This document shows, piece after piece, positions 35,899 to 44,340 of a stretch of 64,000 nucleotides of DNA. Position 1 is the first letter of the stretch. Every line of letters starts with the position of its first letter. The notes beneath the pieces are model-generated. The model had not been told where the DNA came from and searched no databases. It saw only the letters and a list, made by a program, of their open reading frames with translations. Location: positions 1 through 64,000 of the forward strand of contig NZ_JXQQ01000017.1 of assembly GCF_000834655.1 (NCBI RefSeq), in the 5' to 3' direction. Both the position numbers and the translations under genes were made by a program. This DNA comes from Variovorax paradoxus (GTDB lineage Bacteria; Pseudomonadota; Gammaproteobacteria; Burkholderiales; Burkholderiaceae_C).

Positions 35899-36360
35899 TC
35901 ACTCGATGATGAACAACGGCTGGCCGTATTCGACCGCTTGCCCGTTTTCGCCGAGGATCTGGGTGATCGTGCCGGACTTGTCAGCTTCGATTTCGTTGAG
36001 GATCTTCATCGCCTCGATGATGCAGATCGTGTCGCCCTCGTTCACCTTGCTGCCGACTTCGACAAAGGCAGGTGCACCCGGGCTGGACGAACGGTAGAAC
36101 GTGCCCACCATGGGCGACTTGACTGCGTGGCCGGCCGGAGCGGCTTCGGCCGCGGGGGCGCTTGTGGCGGCCGGGGCTGCAGGCGCACCTGCAGCCGGGG
36201 CGGCAGCGGGGGGCGCTGCCAGGGTTTGCACATACTGCACCGGGGCGGCGCCGCCGCCCTTGACGATGCGAACCTTGCCTTCGGTTTCGGTGATTTCCAA
36301 TTCGGAAATATTCGATTCGGACACCAGATCGATCAGTGTCTTGAGTTTGCGCAGATCCAT
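35899..36360 (-). CDS. accB: Acetyl-CoA carboxylase, biotin carboxyl carrier protein
   Basis: The 153-residue carrier has an N-terminal helix region, an Ala/Pro-rich linker (about residues 48-78) and the C-terminal biotinyl domain. Lys119 in EAMKILNEI is the biotin acceptor, 34 residues from the end as usual. It is followed directly by accC. A perfect 9-bp inverted repeat at 36405-36425, upstream of the start, could be an operator. Confidence 0.97.
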   Translation of the reverse strand: MDLRKLKTLIDLVSESNISELEITETEGKVRIVKGGGAAPVQYVQTLAAPPAAAPAAGAPAAPAATSAPAAEAAPAGHAVKSPMVGTFYRSSSPGAPAFVEVGSKVNEGDTICIIEAMKILNEIEADKSGTITQILGENGQAVEYGQPLFIIE

Positions 36361-36404
36361 GGGACTCCAGTGCCGGCTTTGCCGGTCATTCGGATATAAC
36401 TGAG

Positions 36405-36425
36405 CTGAAAATCGGCGATTTTCAG
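36405..36425. promoter_or_regulatory. Perfect palindrome upstream of accB
   Basis: CTGAAAATC-GGC-GATTTTCAG lies 45 bp before the accB start and 36 bp after the tlpA-type gene stop. It has no T-run, so an operator seems as likely as a terminator. Confidence 0.4.
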
Positions 36426-36460
36426 CGTTTGGTGGCTAACGCCAGCTTGGGCGGCCGATT

Positions 36461-37015
36461 CTAACCATGAACAAGTTCACGCCGCCATGTCTCCAGATCG
36501 GCGGATTCGAGCTTGCCCATTTTACGAGCTGCAACCGAACCGTTACCGTTGAGGACCAATGTGAACGGCAAGCCACCGCCGGTATTGCCGAGGTTCTTGA
36601 CCAGTTCGGTGCCTTGCAGGCCGGCCAGACCGGTGGGGTACGTAACCGGGGTACGCTGGAGGAACTTGCGCACCGCGCTGGGCTGATCGATGGCCAATCC
36701 CACCACTTGCCATCCATTGCCGCCGTTTTGACGGAAGAAGGCGTCGATCATCGGCATTTCTTCGACGCAGGGCGGGCACCAGGTAGCCCAGAAGTTCAGC
36801 AGCAGCGGCTTGCCGCGCAAGCTCGAAAGTGCAAGCTCACCACCCTCCGGCCGTTCGAATTTCTGGGCCCAGAAGGCCGCGTCCAGCTGCTCGCCACCCC
36901 CCGCATTGCTGCCGGCGCTGCGTTCCCGCCACCAGGCGCCACCCACTCCGGCAGCGGCGGCCACCGCCGCCACGCCGCCATAGAGCATGCCGCGTCGTGT
37001 CGGCGAAGAAGTCAT
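36461..37015 (-). CDS. TlpA-family thiol:disulfide oxidoreductase
   Basis: The 184-residue protein has an N-terminal membrane anchor or signal (about residues 9-28) and a thioredoxin-like fold with the active-site pair Cys80/Cys83 in WATWCPPC. It would act as a periplasmic reductase in the manner of TlpA/ResA/CcmG, but its partner is not evident. A helix-rich N-terminal spacer precedes the fold. It starts immediately after the stop of the upstream gene at 37016. Confidence 0.88.
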   Translation of the reverse strand: MTSSPTRRGMLYGGVAAVAAAAGVGGAWWRERSAGSNAGGGEQLDAAFWAQKFERPEGGELALSSLRGKPLLLNFWATWCPPCVEEMPMIDAFFRQNGGNGWQVVGLAIDQPSAVRKFLQRTPVTYPTGLAGLQGTELVKNLGNTGGGLPFTLVLNGNGSVAARKMGKLESADLETWRRELVHG

Positions 37016-37612
37016 TCACTTGTCCTTTTCTCTTTCAATCAGTCGGCGCAATGCAGGCAGGTCGCCGCGCGGCGTGCGGCCCTGGGCGTCGGGCTTCAGG
37101 GCCCCGCGCAGGTCGTCCAGGTCGTAGACCAGCAAGTGCACGCCGATTTCCTCGCCGAGGGCCCGGCTCGGCGCATGCACGCTCAAGGCCTCGACCTGTT
37201 CGCCATGAAAACCGGTGACCATGCGCGGTTCGTAATCCACGTGGTGGTCGATCAGGGCGATCTCGGCGGACTTGGAATCATCGCAGAACATCTGTATGTA
37301 AATGTCCGACAGCCGGGTGGCGGTCCCGTGCCACACGGCGCCGCCGATATGCGGGCGGAAAGCTGCCATGCGCTCCATCCATTCCAGCGCCAACAACCGC
37401 AAGGCATGCAGTTCCTGCGGCTGGGTGTCGGCGCAGAAAAGCGCGATGTAGTCGCGCACCTCGGCCTCGACTTCGTCGTTGTTCGGCAGCGAAGTGCGCG
37501 CCGACAGGCCCAGGTCACGCACGGCCCGTCGTTTGGCGGGACCGTATTCCAGCCCTTCCTCGACGACAAGGCGGGCTGCGGTGGCGGCGATTTCACGCTT
37601 GGACGTGTCCAT
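37016..37612 (-). CDS. Conserved protein of unknown function beside mpl
   Basis: I cannot name a family for this 198-residue protein. It opens with a helical KREIAATAARLVVEEGLEYGPAKRRAV segment and has a compact C-terminal part with MFCDDSKSAEIALIDHH and GVHLLVYDLDDLRGAL. There is no signal peptide or membrane helix. The ATG at 37612 is preferred over one 11 codons upstream because the conserved part begins there. It is divergent from mpl (111-bp gap), and homologues often flank mpl in Burkholderiales, but I see no enzyme motif. Confidence 0.7.
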   Translation of the reverse strand: MDTSKREIAATAARLVVEEGLEYGPAKRRAVRDLGLSARTSLPNNDEVEAEVRDYIALFCADTQPQELHALRLLALEWMERMAAFRPHIGGAVWHGTATRLSDIYIQMFCDDSKSAEIALIDHHVDYEPRMVTGFHGEQVEALSVHAPSRALGEEIGVHLLVYDLDDLRGALKPDAQGRTPRGDLPALRRLIEREKDK

Positions 37613-37723
37613 CGGGGCATTTTGCCCGCAGTAGGCGTCACGCACACGAAATCAACATGAAGCTCGGGGCGAAGCGCGGACTCGCCTGCGAAGCCCCGCT
37701 TTCCGCCTCCCTAGAATCGCCCG

Positions 37724-39127
37724 ATGCACATTCATATTCTGGGTATCTGCGGCACGTTCATGGGCGGAGTGGCCGCCCTGGCGCGCGAAGCGGGCCACCG
37801 GGTCACGGGCTGCGATGCCGGCGTGTACCCCCCGATGAGCGACCAGCTGCGCTCCCTCGGCATCGACCTGATCGAAGGCTTCGGCGCCGACCAGCTCGCC
37901 CTCGCGCCCGACATGTTCGTGGTCGGCAACGTGGTTTCGCGGGCGCGACTGCCCGACGGCAACCCCAAGTTCCCGCTGATGGAAGCCATCCTCGACGCCG
38001 GCAAGCCCTACACCAGCGGCCCGCAATGGCTGGCCGAGCACGTGCTGCTGGGCCGCCATGTGTTGGCCGTGGCCGGCACGCACGGCAAGACGACCACCAC
38101 ATCGATGCTGGCCTGGGCGCTCGAAAAGGGCGGCAAGGCGCCGGGCTTCCTGGTGGGCGGCGTGCCGCTGGATTTCGGCGTGTCGGCCCGATTGGGCGAC
38201 GGCGCGGCCTTCGTCATCGAAGCCGACGAGTACGACACCGCCTTCTTCGACAAGCGCAGCAAGTTCGTTCACTACCGGCCGCGCACCGCCGTGCTCAACA
38301 ACCTGGAGTTCGACCACGCGGACATCTTCGACGACCTGGCCGGCATCGAGCGCCAGTTCCATCACCTCGTGCGCACCGTGCCCGGCACCGGGCGGCTGGT
38401 GGTCAATGCCACCGAAAAGAGCCTGCAGCGCGTGCTGGCCCAGGGTTGCTGGAGCGGGCTCGCGCGTTTCGGCACGGGCGGTGAATGGCAGGCCCGCGGG
38501 TCGCACGACGCCTTCGATGTGCTGCGGCAGGGCGAGGTCGTGGGCCGGGTCGAGTGGGAGCTCTCCGGCCTGCACAACCAGATGAATGCGCTGGCCGCCA
38601 TCGCCGCCGCCGACCACGTGGGCGTGGCGCCGGCCGATGCGGCGCGCGCGCTCGGCAGCTTTCGCAACGTGCGCCGGCGCATGGAGTTGCGCGGCACGGT
38701 CGAACGCAACGGCGGCGCGATCACGGTCTACGACGACTTCGCGCACCACCCCACCGCCATCCGCACCACGCTCGATGGCCTGCGCAAGAAGCTGGACGAC
38801 GCCGGCAGGAAGAGCGAGCGCATCCTCGCCGCCTTCGAGCCGCGCAGCAACACGATGAAGCTGGGCGTCATGGCCGCGCAGTTGCCGTGGAGCCTGGAGG
38901 CGGCCGATCTTTCGTTCTGCCACACGGCCGGACTCGACTGGGATGCCGCGGCAGCCCTCGCGCCGATGGGCAACCGCGCGCAGGTCGCCGCAGCCGTCGA
39001 GCCGCTGGTCGCGCAGATCGTCGCGGCCGCGCGGCCGGGCGATCACATCGTCTGCATGAGCAACGGCGGCTTCGGCGGCGTGCACGACAAATTGATTGCG
39101 GCCCTGCGCGCCGCGACGGCATCATGA
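37724..39127 (+). CDS. mpl: UDP-N-acetylmuramate:L-alanyl-gamma-D-glutamyl-meso-diaminopimelate ligase
   Basis: Mpl reattaches recycled tripeptide to UDP-MurNAc. The 467-residue protein has the Mur-ligase signature starting MHIHILGICGTFMGG, the ATP loop [15 protein letters not shown] (about residue 116) and the EADEYDTAFFDKRSKF segment characteristic of Mpl rather than MurC. A C-terminal Mur domain follows. It completes the recycling route that begins with ampD in this window. The last bases overlap the next ATG (ATGA). Confidence 0.95.
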   Translation: MHIHILGICGTFMGGVAALAREAGHRVTGCDAGVYPPMSDQLRSLGIDLIEGFGADQLALAPDMFVVGNVVSRARLPDGNPKFPLMEAILDAGKPYTSGPQWLAEHVLLGRHVLAVAGTHGKTTTTSMLAWALEKGGKAPGFLVGGVPLDFGVSARLGDGAAFVIEADEYDTAFFDKRSKFVHYRPRTAVLNNLEFDHADIFDDLAGIERQFHHLVRTVPGTGRLVVNATEKSLQRVLAQGCWSGLARFGTGGEWQARGSHDAFDVLRQGEVVGRVEWELSGLHNQMNALAAIAAADHVGVAPADAARALGSFRNVRRRMELRGTVERNGGAITVYDDFAHHPTAIRTTLDGLRKKLDDAGRKSERILAAFEPRSNTMKLGVMAAQLPWSLEAADLSFCHTAGLDWDAAAALAPMGNRAQVAAAVEPLVAQIVAAARPGDHIVCMSNGGFGGVHDKLIAALRAATAS

Positions 39128-39633
39128 CCGCCATGCGCGCCCGGGAACTGATCGACAACCTGAAGCTGCAGCCCCACCCCGAGGGCGGCTGGTACAGCGA
39201 GGTGTTCCGTTCGTCGGCCAGTGTCATGCCGGCCGATGGCCGCGCGCCGCGCAGCGCGCTCACCAGCATCTATTTCCTGCTGGAGGCGCACCAGCATTCG
39301 CGCTGGCACCGGGTGTTGTCCGACGAAGTCTGGGTACACCTTGAAGGCGTGCCGCTGGCGCTCTGGACCTGCGATGCCGCGATGCGCACGGCGCCGGCCC
39401 ATGTGCGGCTGGGTCCCGTCGACGTGCACGGCACGCGCCCCCAGCACGTGGTGCCGGCCGGCCAATGGCAGGCGGCCCGGCCGATCCAGGGCCATTCTTC
39501 AGGCGACTACACCCTGGTCGCCTGCATGGTCGGCCCGGGCTTCGACTTCGCCGACTTCTCGATGGTGCCGCCGGACAGCGACGAGGCGGCGTCGATGCGG
39601 CACCACTGGCCCGACCTGGCCGGGATGCTCTAG
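39124..39633 (+). CDS. Cupin-fold protein, DUF985 family
   Basis: The 169-residue protein has the DUF985 opening LKLQPHPEGGWYSEVFRS and the cupin core HSRWHRVLSDEVWVHLEGVPL, whose His residues could bind metal. The function of DUF985 proteins is not established; they resemble sugar epimerase or dioxygenase-like cupins. It is translationally coupled to mpl (4-bp overlap). It ends 16 bp from the convergent DAHP synthase gene. Confidence 0.8.
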   Translation: MTAMRARELIDNLKLQPHPEGGWYSEVFRSSASVMPADGRAPRSALTSIYFLLEAHQHSRWHRVLSDEVWVHLEGVPLALWTCDAAMRTAPAHVRLGPVDVHGTRPQHVVPAGQWQAARPIQGHSSGDYTLVACMVGPGFDFADFSMVPPDSDEAASMRHHWPDLAGML

Positions 39634-39649
39634 CCGCCCGGCCTTTCCT

Positions 39650-40768
39650 TCAACCGCGGCGGGCCTTGACGGCCTGCGACAGCGTCTCGAGCACCTGCAC
39701 CGAATCGTCCCAGCCGATGCATGCATCGGTGATGCTCTTGCCGTATTCGAGGCCCGAGATCTGATCCTTGCCCGGCGTGAACTTCTGGGCGCCCGCCTGC
39801 AGGTGGCTCTCGACCATCACGCCGAACACGCGGTTCGAGCCGCTGGCGATCTGACCCGCGATGTCCTTGGCCACATCGATCTGCTTCTGGTGCTGCTTGG
39901 AACTGTTGGCGTGGCTGCAGTCGACCATCAGCGTGGGCGGGAGCTTCGCGGCTTCGAGGTCCTTGCAGGCGGCTTCGACGCTGGCGGCGTCGTAGTTCGG
40001 CGCCTTGCCGCCGCGCAGGATCACGTGGCAGTCGCGGTTGCCGTTGGTCTGCACGATCGCGACCTGGCCGTTCTTGTGCACCGAGAGGAAGTGATGGCCG
40101 CGCGCCGCTGCCTGGATGGCGTCGGTGGCGATGCGGATGTTGCCGTCGGTGCCGTTCTTGAAGCCGATGGGGGCCGACAGGCCCGAGGCCAGCTCGCGGT
40201 GCACCTGGCTTTCGGTGGTGCGCGCGCCGATGGCGCCCCAGGCGATCAGGTCGCCGATGTACTGGGGCGAGATCACATCCAGGAACTCGCTGCCCGCCGG
40301 CAGGCCGATGCGGTTGATGTCGATCAGCAACTGGCGCGCGATGCGCAGGCCCTCGTCGATGCGGAAGCTCTCGTCCAGGTACGGGTCGTTGATCAGGCCC
40401 TTCCAGCCGACAGTGGTGCGCGGCTTCTCGAAGTACACGCGCATCACGATCTCGAGGGTGCCGGCGTATTTTTCGCGCTCGACCTTCAGGCGGCGGGCGT
40501 ATTCGAGCGCCGCGGCGGGGTCGTGGATCGAGCAGGGGCCCATGATCACCAGCAGCCGGTCGTCCTTGCCGGCCATGATGTTGTGGATGCTGCGGCGGGT
40601 GCCCTCGATGAGCGTTTCGACCGGCGTGCCGCGGATCGGGAAGAAGCGGATCAGATGTTCAGGAGGGGGCAGCACGTTGATGTCCTTGATGCGTTCGTCG
40701 TCGGTCTTGCTGGTTTTTTCGACGCTCGCATACCAGCTGTCGCTGGCCGGGGCAGTGTTCGTGCTCAT
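39650..40768 (-). CDS. aroG: 3-deoxy-7-phosphoheptulonate (DAHP) synthase, class I
   Basis: The enzyme condenses phosphoenolpyruvate and erythrose 4-phosphate, the first step of aromatic amino-acid synthesis. The 372-residue protein has the class I AroF/G/H motifs: a Lys-rich start (RIKDINVLPPPEHL), LLVIMGPCSIHDP, MRVYFEKPRTTVGWKG, and SPIGFKNGTDG with the Schiff-base-region Lys. Which aromatic acid inhibits it cannot be told. The ATG at 40768 follows AAGGAACAGC. Transcription appears controlled by the leader ORF and terminator just upstream (40807-40935). Confidence 0.93.
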   Translation of the reverse strand: MSTNTAPASDSWYASVEKTSKTDDERIKDINVLPPPEHLIRFFPIRGTPVETLIEGTRRSIHNIMAGKDDRLLVIMGPCSIHDPAAALEYARRLKVEREKYAGTLEIVMRVYFEKPRTTVGWKGLINDPYLDESFRIDEGLRIARQLLIDINRIGLPAGSEFLDVISPQYIGDLIAWGAIGARTTESQVHRELASGLSAPIGFKNGTDGNIRIATDAIQAAARGHHFLSVHKNGQVAIVQTNGNRDCHVILRGGKAPNYDAASVEAACKDLEAAKLPPTLMVDCSHANSSKQHQKQIDVAKDIAGQIASGSNRVFGVMVESHLQAGAQKFTPGKDQISGLEYGKSITDACIGWDDSVQVLETLSQAVKARRG

Positions 40769-40806
40769 GGTGCTGTTCCTTGTTGGAGTGAATATCGTCA
40801 GGGCAT

Positions 40807-40842
40807 AAAAAAACCGCCGGGGCTTGGGGCGCCGGCGGTTTT
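40807..40842 (-). terminator. Attenuator-type terminator in the aroG leader
   Basis: On the minus strand AAAACCGCCGG and CCGGCGGTTTTTTT form an 11-bp stem with an 11-nt loop and seven T. It lies between the aromatic-rich leader ORF (ends 40861) and the aroG ATG (40768), so it would stop transcription before the gene. A competing pairing is available: the leader segment at 40880-40892 reads CGGTTTTCGGCGG and can pair with the 5' arm, as an antiterminator. Confidence 0.82.
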
Positions 40843-40860
40843 GGAGGGTGTTCGTTTGCT

Positions 40861-40935
40861 TTACGCGCTCGCCTCTCGTCCGCCGAAAACCGGGAACCAA
40901 AAGTAGGCAAAAAAGTAAGCGCGGAGGGCGGACAT
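40861..40935 (-). CDS. Putative aromatic leader peptide of aroG
   Basis: The 24-codon ORF has five Phe, two Tyr and one Trp; residues 7-17 read YFFAYFWFPVF. It ends 19 nt before the terminator stem. Ribosome stalling at the aromatic codons in starved cells would expose the antiterminator pairing and open aroG. A likely promoter (TTGACC, 17 bp, GCTACA) puts the start only about 4 nt before the ATG, so the peptide would be read almost leaderless, as for rhizobial trpL. Part of the sequence resembles a TTTGCCTAC-type repeat found at about 330, so a chance ORF is possible. Confidence 0.6.
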   Translation of the reverse strand: MSALRAYFFAYFWFPVFGGREASA

Positions 40936-40945
40936 AGGGGCGGAA

Positions 40946-40974
40946 TGTAGCACGGAAAATAAAGACCCGGTCAA
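40946..40974 (-). promoter_or_regulatory. Sigma-70-type promoter of the aroG leader
   Basis: Minus-strand TTGACC (40969-40974) and GCTACA (40946-40951) are separated by 17 bp. The -35 differs from consensus at one base. The predicted start is near 40939. The ORF at 40861-40935 begins just after it. Confidence 0.5.
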
Positions 40975-40996
40975 GCGGCCGGGTCCGGGGCGTGGT

Positions 40997-41533
40997 TTAC
41001 CGGTAGCCCGATTCGTTGGGGTTGTGAATGATCCAGATCAGGTTGCCGCTGGTGTATTCACCCATGCCGCCGCCCGCGAAGATCAGCCGCCCCTGGCCCT
41101 TGTAGGTCATCTCGAAACGATGGCGATCGCTGCCGAAATAGAACGGAATGAAGGCCTTGCCCGTCACGTAGGCACCCTGGTCGGTCGGCGCGCCGGCGAT
41201 GTCGGTGACTTGCTTGGCGCTCATGCCGATCTGCAGGCGGGTGAACTTGCTGTTGCGCGCGGGGTTGCCGGTGATTTCGCCTTCGTAGCCGTTCAGGCCC
41301 TTGACCGTGCGGCCGCTGCCGGCTTCGACCTTGGAGGAATCGGTCACGTTGCCCCGGCCGTCCATGCCGGCGCCGGAACCGCTGCGCGCCGAAGCCGCGG
41401 GTGCGGGGGCCGGTGCCGCCGCAGGCTGGCTGGCGCCGGCTCCGCCGCGCGATGCGCAACCGGCGCTCGCAAGCACGACCACGGCAGCCGCAGCCCACAG
41501 GGCCGCAGACGAATTGATCTTGTTGTTCCTCAT
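40997..41533 (-). CDS. BamE/SmpA-like lipoprotein of unknown role
   Basis: The 178-residue precursor has a lipoprotein signal with the lipobox SAGC (Cys at about 26), an Ala/Pro/Ser-rich linker and a C-terminal domain. That domain has the pattern FTRLQIGMSAKQVTDIAGAPTD typical of the BamE/OmlA fold. It is unlikely to be BamE itself, since it is larger and lies away from the expected neighbours. The ATG at 41533 has a good AAGGAG site; an ATG 14 codons upstream gives a poor signal peptide. tldD ends 46 bp upstream on the same strand. Confidence 0.75.
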   Translation of the reverse strand: MRNNKINSSAALWAAAAVVVLASAGCASRGGAGASQPAAAPAPAPAASARSGSGAGMDGRGNVTDSSKVEAGSGRTVKGLNGYEGEITGNPARNSKFTRLQIGMSAKQVTDIAGAPTDQGAYVTGKAFIPFYFGSDRHRFEMTYKGQGRLIFAGGGMGEYTSGNLIWIIHNPNESGYR

Positions 41534-41579
41534 CGAATGCTCCTTCCTTGTTTGTGAAGGAGCGCAGCTTAACAAGCCT

Positions 41580-43040
41580 TCAGGCCGTTCCGCCCACGGT
41601 CAACCCATCGATCCGAAGGGTCGGCTGGCCGACGCCCACGGGCACGCTCTGGCCTTCCTTGCCGCAGGTGCCCACGCCCGAATCGAGCGCCATGTCGTTG
41701 CCGATCATGGTCACGCGGGTGAGCGCGTCGGGGCCGTTGCCCACGATGGTCGCGCCCTTGACCGGGTACTGGATCTTGCCGTTCTCGACCCAGAAGGCCT
41801 CGCTGGCCGAGAACACGAACTTGCCGCTCGTGATGTCGACCTGCCCGCCGCCGAAGTTGGTGGCGTAGAGGCCCTTCTTGATGCTGGCCACGATTTCTTG
41901 CGGGTCCTTGTCGCCGCCCAGCATGTAGGTGTTGGTCATGCGCGGCATCGGCACGTGGGCATAGCTCTCGCGGCGGCCGTTGCCGGTGGGCTTGACCTTC
42001 ATGAGGCGGGCATTCATCGAGTCCTGGATGTAGCCCTTGAGGATGCCGTCCTCGATCAGCACGTTGCGCTGGCTGGCGTTGCCCTCATCGTCGACGTTGA
42101 GCGAGCCGCGGCGGTCGGCGATCGTGCCGTCGTCGAGCACCGTGACGCCCTTGGCCGCCACGCGCTGGCCGATGCGGCCCGAGAACGCGCTCGAACCCTT
42201 GCGGTTGAAGTCGCCTTCCAGCCCGTGGCCGATCGCCTCGTGCAGCAGGATGCCGGGCCAGCCGGAGCCGAGCACCACTGTCATCTCGCCGGCCGGTGCC
42301 GGCCGGGCGTCCAGGTTGGTCAGCGCGGCCTTCACGGCCTGGTCGACGTATTCGGCGATCTTCTCGTCGTCGAAATAGGCCAGGCCAAAGCGCCCGCCGC
42401 CGCCGCCGGAGCCGACTTCGCGCCGGCCGTTCTGTTCGGCGATCACGGTGACCGACAGGCGCACCAGCGGACGCACGTCGGCGGCCAGCGTGCCGTCTGC
42501 GCGCGCCACGAGCACCACGTCGTATTCGCTCGCCAGGCCCGCCATGACCTGGGCCACGCGCGGGTCGCGCGAACGCGCCAGCTTCTCGGTCTTTTCGAGC
42601 AGCTTGACCTTGGCCGTGCTGTCGAGCGTGGAAATGGGATCGACGCCGTTGTAGAGCGAGCGGCTCGAGGCGATCTTGCGGGTCGGCGTCTTCACGCGGC
42701 CGGTGCGGCCGGCGGAGGAGATCGAGCGGACGGTGCGGGCCGCATCGAGGAGCGACGCCTCGGAAATATCGTCCGAATAGGCGAAGGCGGTTTTCTCGCC
42801 GCTGACCGCGCGCACGCCGACGCCTTGGTCGATGCTGAAGCTGCCGGTCTTGACGATGCCCTCTTCGAGGCTCCAGCCTTCGCTGCGCGTGTACTGGAAA
42901 TAGAGGTCGGCGTCGTCCACCTTGTGAGAGGTGATCTCGGCCAGGGCCTTGCTCAGGTGCGATTCGTCCAGGCCGAATGGCGTGAGCAGGAGTTGTTGGG
43001 CTGTGGCGAGGCGCTCGATGGTGGGTTCGCGGGAGATCAT
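41580..43040 (-). CDS. tldD: Metalloprotease TldD
   Basis: TldD pairs with TldE/PmbA to form a cytosolic zinc protease that trims unfolded peptides. The 486-residue protein has the metal-binding motif HEAIGHGLEGDFN, then the GRIGQRVAAKGVTVLDDG segment, and a conserved Cys near the C-terminus (GTCGKEGQSVPVGVGQPTLRIDGL). No pmbA homologue is seen in the window. Its start is separated from rodA by one copy of the intergenic repeat. Confidence 0.95.
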   Translation of the reverse strand: MISREPTIERLATAQQLLLTPFGLDESHLSKALAEITSHKVDDADLYFQYTRSEGWSLEEGIVKTGSFSIDQGVGVRAVSGEKTAFAYSDDISEASLLDAARTVRSISSAGRTGRVKTPTRKIASSRSLYNGVDPISTLDSTAKVKLLEKTEKLARSRDPRVAQVMAGLASEYDVVLVARADGTLAADVRPLVRLSVTVIAEQNGRREVGSGGGGGRFGLAYFDDEKIAEYVDQAVKAALTNLDARPAPAGEMTVVLGSGWPGILLHEAIGHGLEGDFNRKGSSAFSGRIGQRVAAKGVTVLDDGTIADRRGSLNVDDEGNASQRNVLIEDGILKGYIQDSMNARLMKVKPTGNGRRESYAHVPMPRMTNTYMLGGDKDPQEIVASIKKGLYATNFGGGQVDITSGKFVFSASEAFWVENGKIQYPVKGATIVGNGPDALTRVTMIGNDMALDSGVGTCGKEGQSVPVGVGQPTLRIDGLTVGGTA

Positions 43041-43054
43041 GGTCGATTATTGCT

Positions 43055-43151
43055 CGCCCCCAGGCTGGCGCGCACTTCGCGTCGCTTTCGCCTTCCCCCG
43101 GCCGGGGGCAACACCCGAGGCCCGGCAGAGCCGGCTCCCCGGTGTTTCCGG
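43055..43151 (-). repeat. Intergenic repeat, copy 2 (minus orientation)
   Basis: Same element as at 20533, reversed, lying between rodA and tldD. It fills nearly the entire gap. Confidence 0.75.
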
Positions 43152-43153
43152 AC

Positions 43154-44308
43154 TCAGTTCTGCGCGAGCTTCCGGGCCCGGGCGATCGACATCAGGATGC
43201 CCAGGCCCAGCCCCAGCGTCACCATCGCCGTCCCGCCGTAGCTGATGAAGGGCAGCGGCACCCCCACCACCGGCAGGATCCCGCTCACCATGCCCATGTT
43301 GACGAAGGCATAGGTGAAGAAAATCATCGTGACCGCCCCTGCCAGGAGCCGCGAGAACAGGGTCGCCGCGCTGGTCGCGATGGCCAGCCCGCGGAAGATC
43401 AGCAGGATGAAGGCCGAGATCAGCGCCAGGTTGCCCACCAGCCCGAATTCCTCGGAATAGGCGGCGAAGATGAAGTCGGTGGTGCGCTCGGGAATGAATT
43501 CGAGGTGCGTCTGGGTGCCCTGCATGAAGCCCTTGCCGCCGACGCCGCCCGAGCCGATGGCGATCATCCCCTGGATGATGTGGAAACCCTTGCCCAACGG
43601 GTCCTTGCTCGGGTCGAGCAGCGTGCACACGCGCTGCTTCTGGTAGTCGTGCAGCACCCGCCAGTCGACGCCGTCGGTGCACAACCTCGACTCGAAGCTC
43701 ACGATCAGCGTCACGGCGATGGCGCCGATCACCACCGGCGGCACGATCAGCTTCCAGGGGAGGCCGGCAAAGAAGATCACCGCCATGCCCGCGGCCAGCA
43801 CCAGCAGGGAGGTGCCCAGGTCAGGCTGCTTCATGATGAGCCCGACCGGCACCGCCAGCAGCACCGTGGCCACCACGAAATCGAGCGGCCGCAACTGGCC
43901 TTCGCGCCGCTGGAACCACCAGGCCAGCATCAGCGGCATGGCGATCTTGAGAATTTCGCTGGGCTGGATCACCACGCCGATGTTGATCCAGCGCTGGGCG
44001 CCCTTCTTGGTGATGCCGAAGAGCGCCACCGCGATCAGCAGCGCCACCCCGGCCGCGTAGAGCGGCACCGCGAACATCATCAGCCGCTGCGGCGGCACCT
44101 GCGCCACCACGAACATGATGAAGCCGGCCAGGAGCATGTTGCGGCCATGGTCGACGAAGCGCGAGCCGTGGTCGTACCCGGAGGAATACATGGTCAGCAA
44201 CCCGGCGAAGGCCAGGAGCAGCACGGCGAAGGCCAGAAAGCCGTCGAAGCCCTGGAAGATGGGCGCGATTCGGCGCGCCAGGGAGGGCTGATTGAACACG
44301 GCGGACAT
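43154..44308 (-). CDS. rodA: Rod shape-determining protein RodA (SEDS glycosyltransferase)
   Basis: RodA polymerises lipid II for lateral wall growth. The 384-residue protein has ten transmembrane helices and typical SEDS segments: GWLGKGF-like GVGGKGFMQGTQTHLEFIPERTTDFIFA, and a C-terminal LPFISYGGTAMVTLGLGLG. It resembles RodA rather than FtsW by length and the GSGGVGGKG loop. No mrdA (PBP2) gene adjoins it, which is unusual. Instead, a sensor kinase gene lies 32 bp upstream on the same strand. Confidence 0.93.
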   Translation of the reverse strand: MSAVFNQPSLARRIAPIFQGFDGFLAFAVLLLAFAGLLTMYSSGYDHGSRFVDHGRNMLLAGFIMFVVAQVPPQRLMMFAVPLYAAGVALLIAVALFGITKKGAQRWINIGVVIQPSEILKIAMPLMLAWWFQRREGQLRPLDFVVATVLLAVPVGLIMKQPDLGTSLLVLAAGMAVIFFAGLPWKLIVPPVVIGAIAVTLIVSFESRLCTDGVDWRVLHDYQKQRVCTLLDPSKDPLGKGFHIIQGMIAIGSGGVGGKGFMQGTQTHLEFIPERTTDFIFAAYSEEFGLVGNLALISAFILLIFRGLAIATSAATLFSRLLAGAVTMIFFTYAFVNMGMVSGILPVVGVPLPFISYGGTAMVTLGLGLGILMSIARARKLAQN

Positions 44309-44340
44309 GGGGGCGGATTATCCGCGCCCCGAAACCCGTT

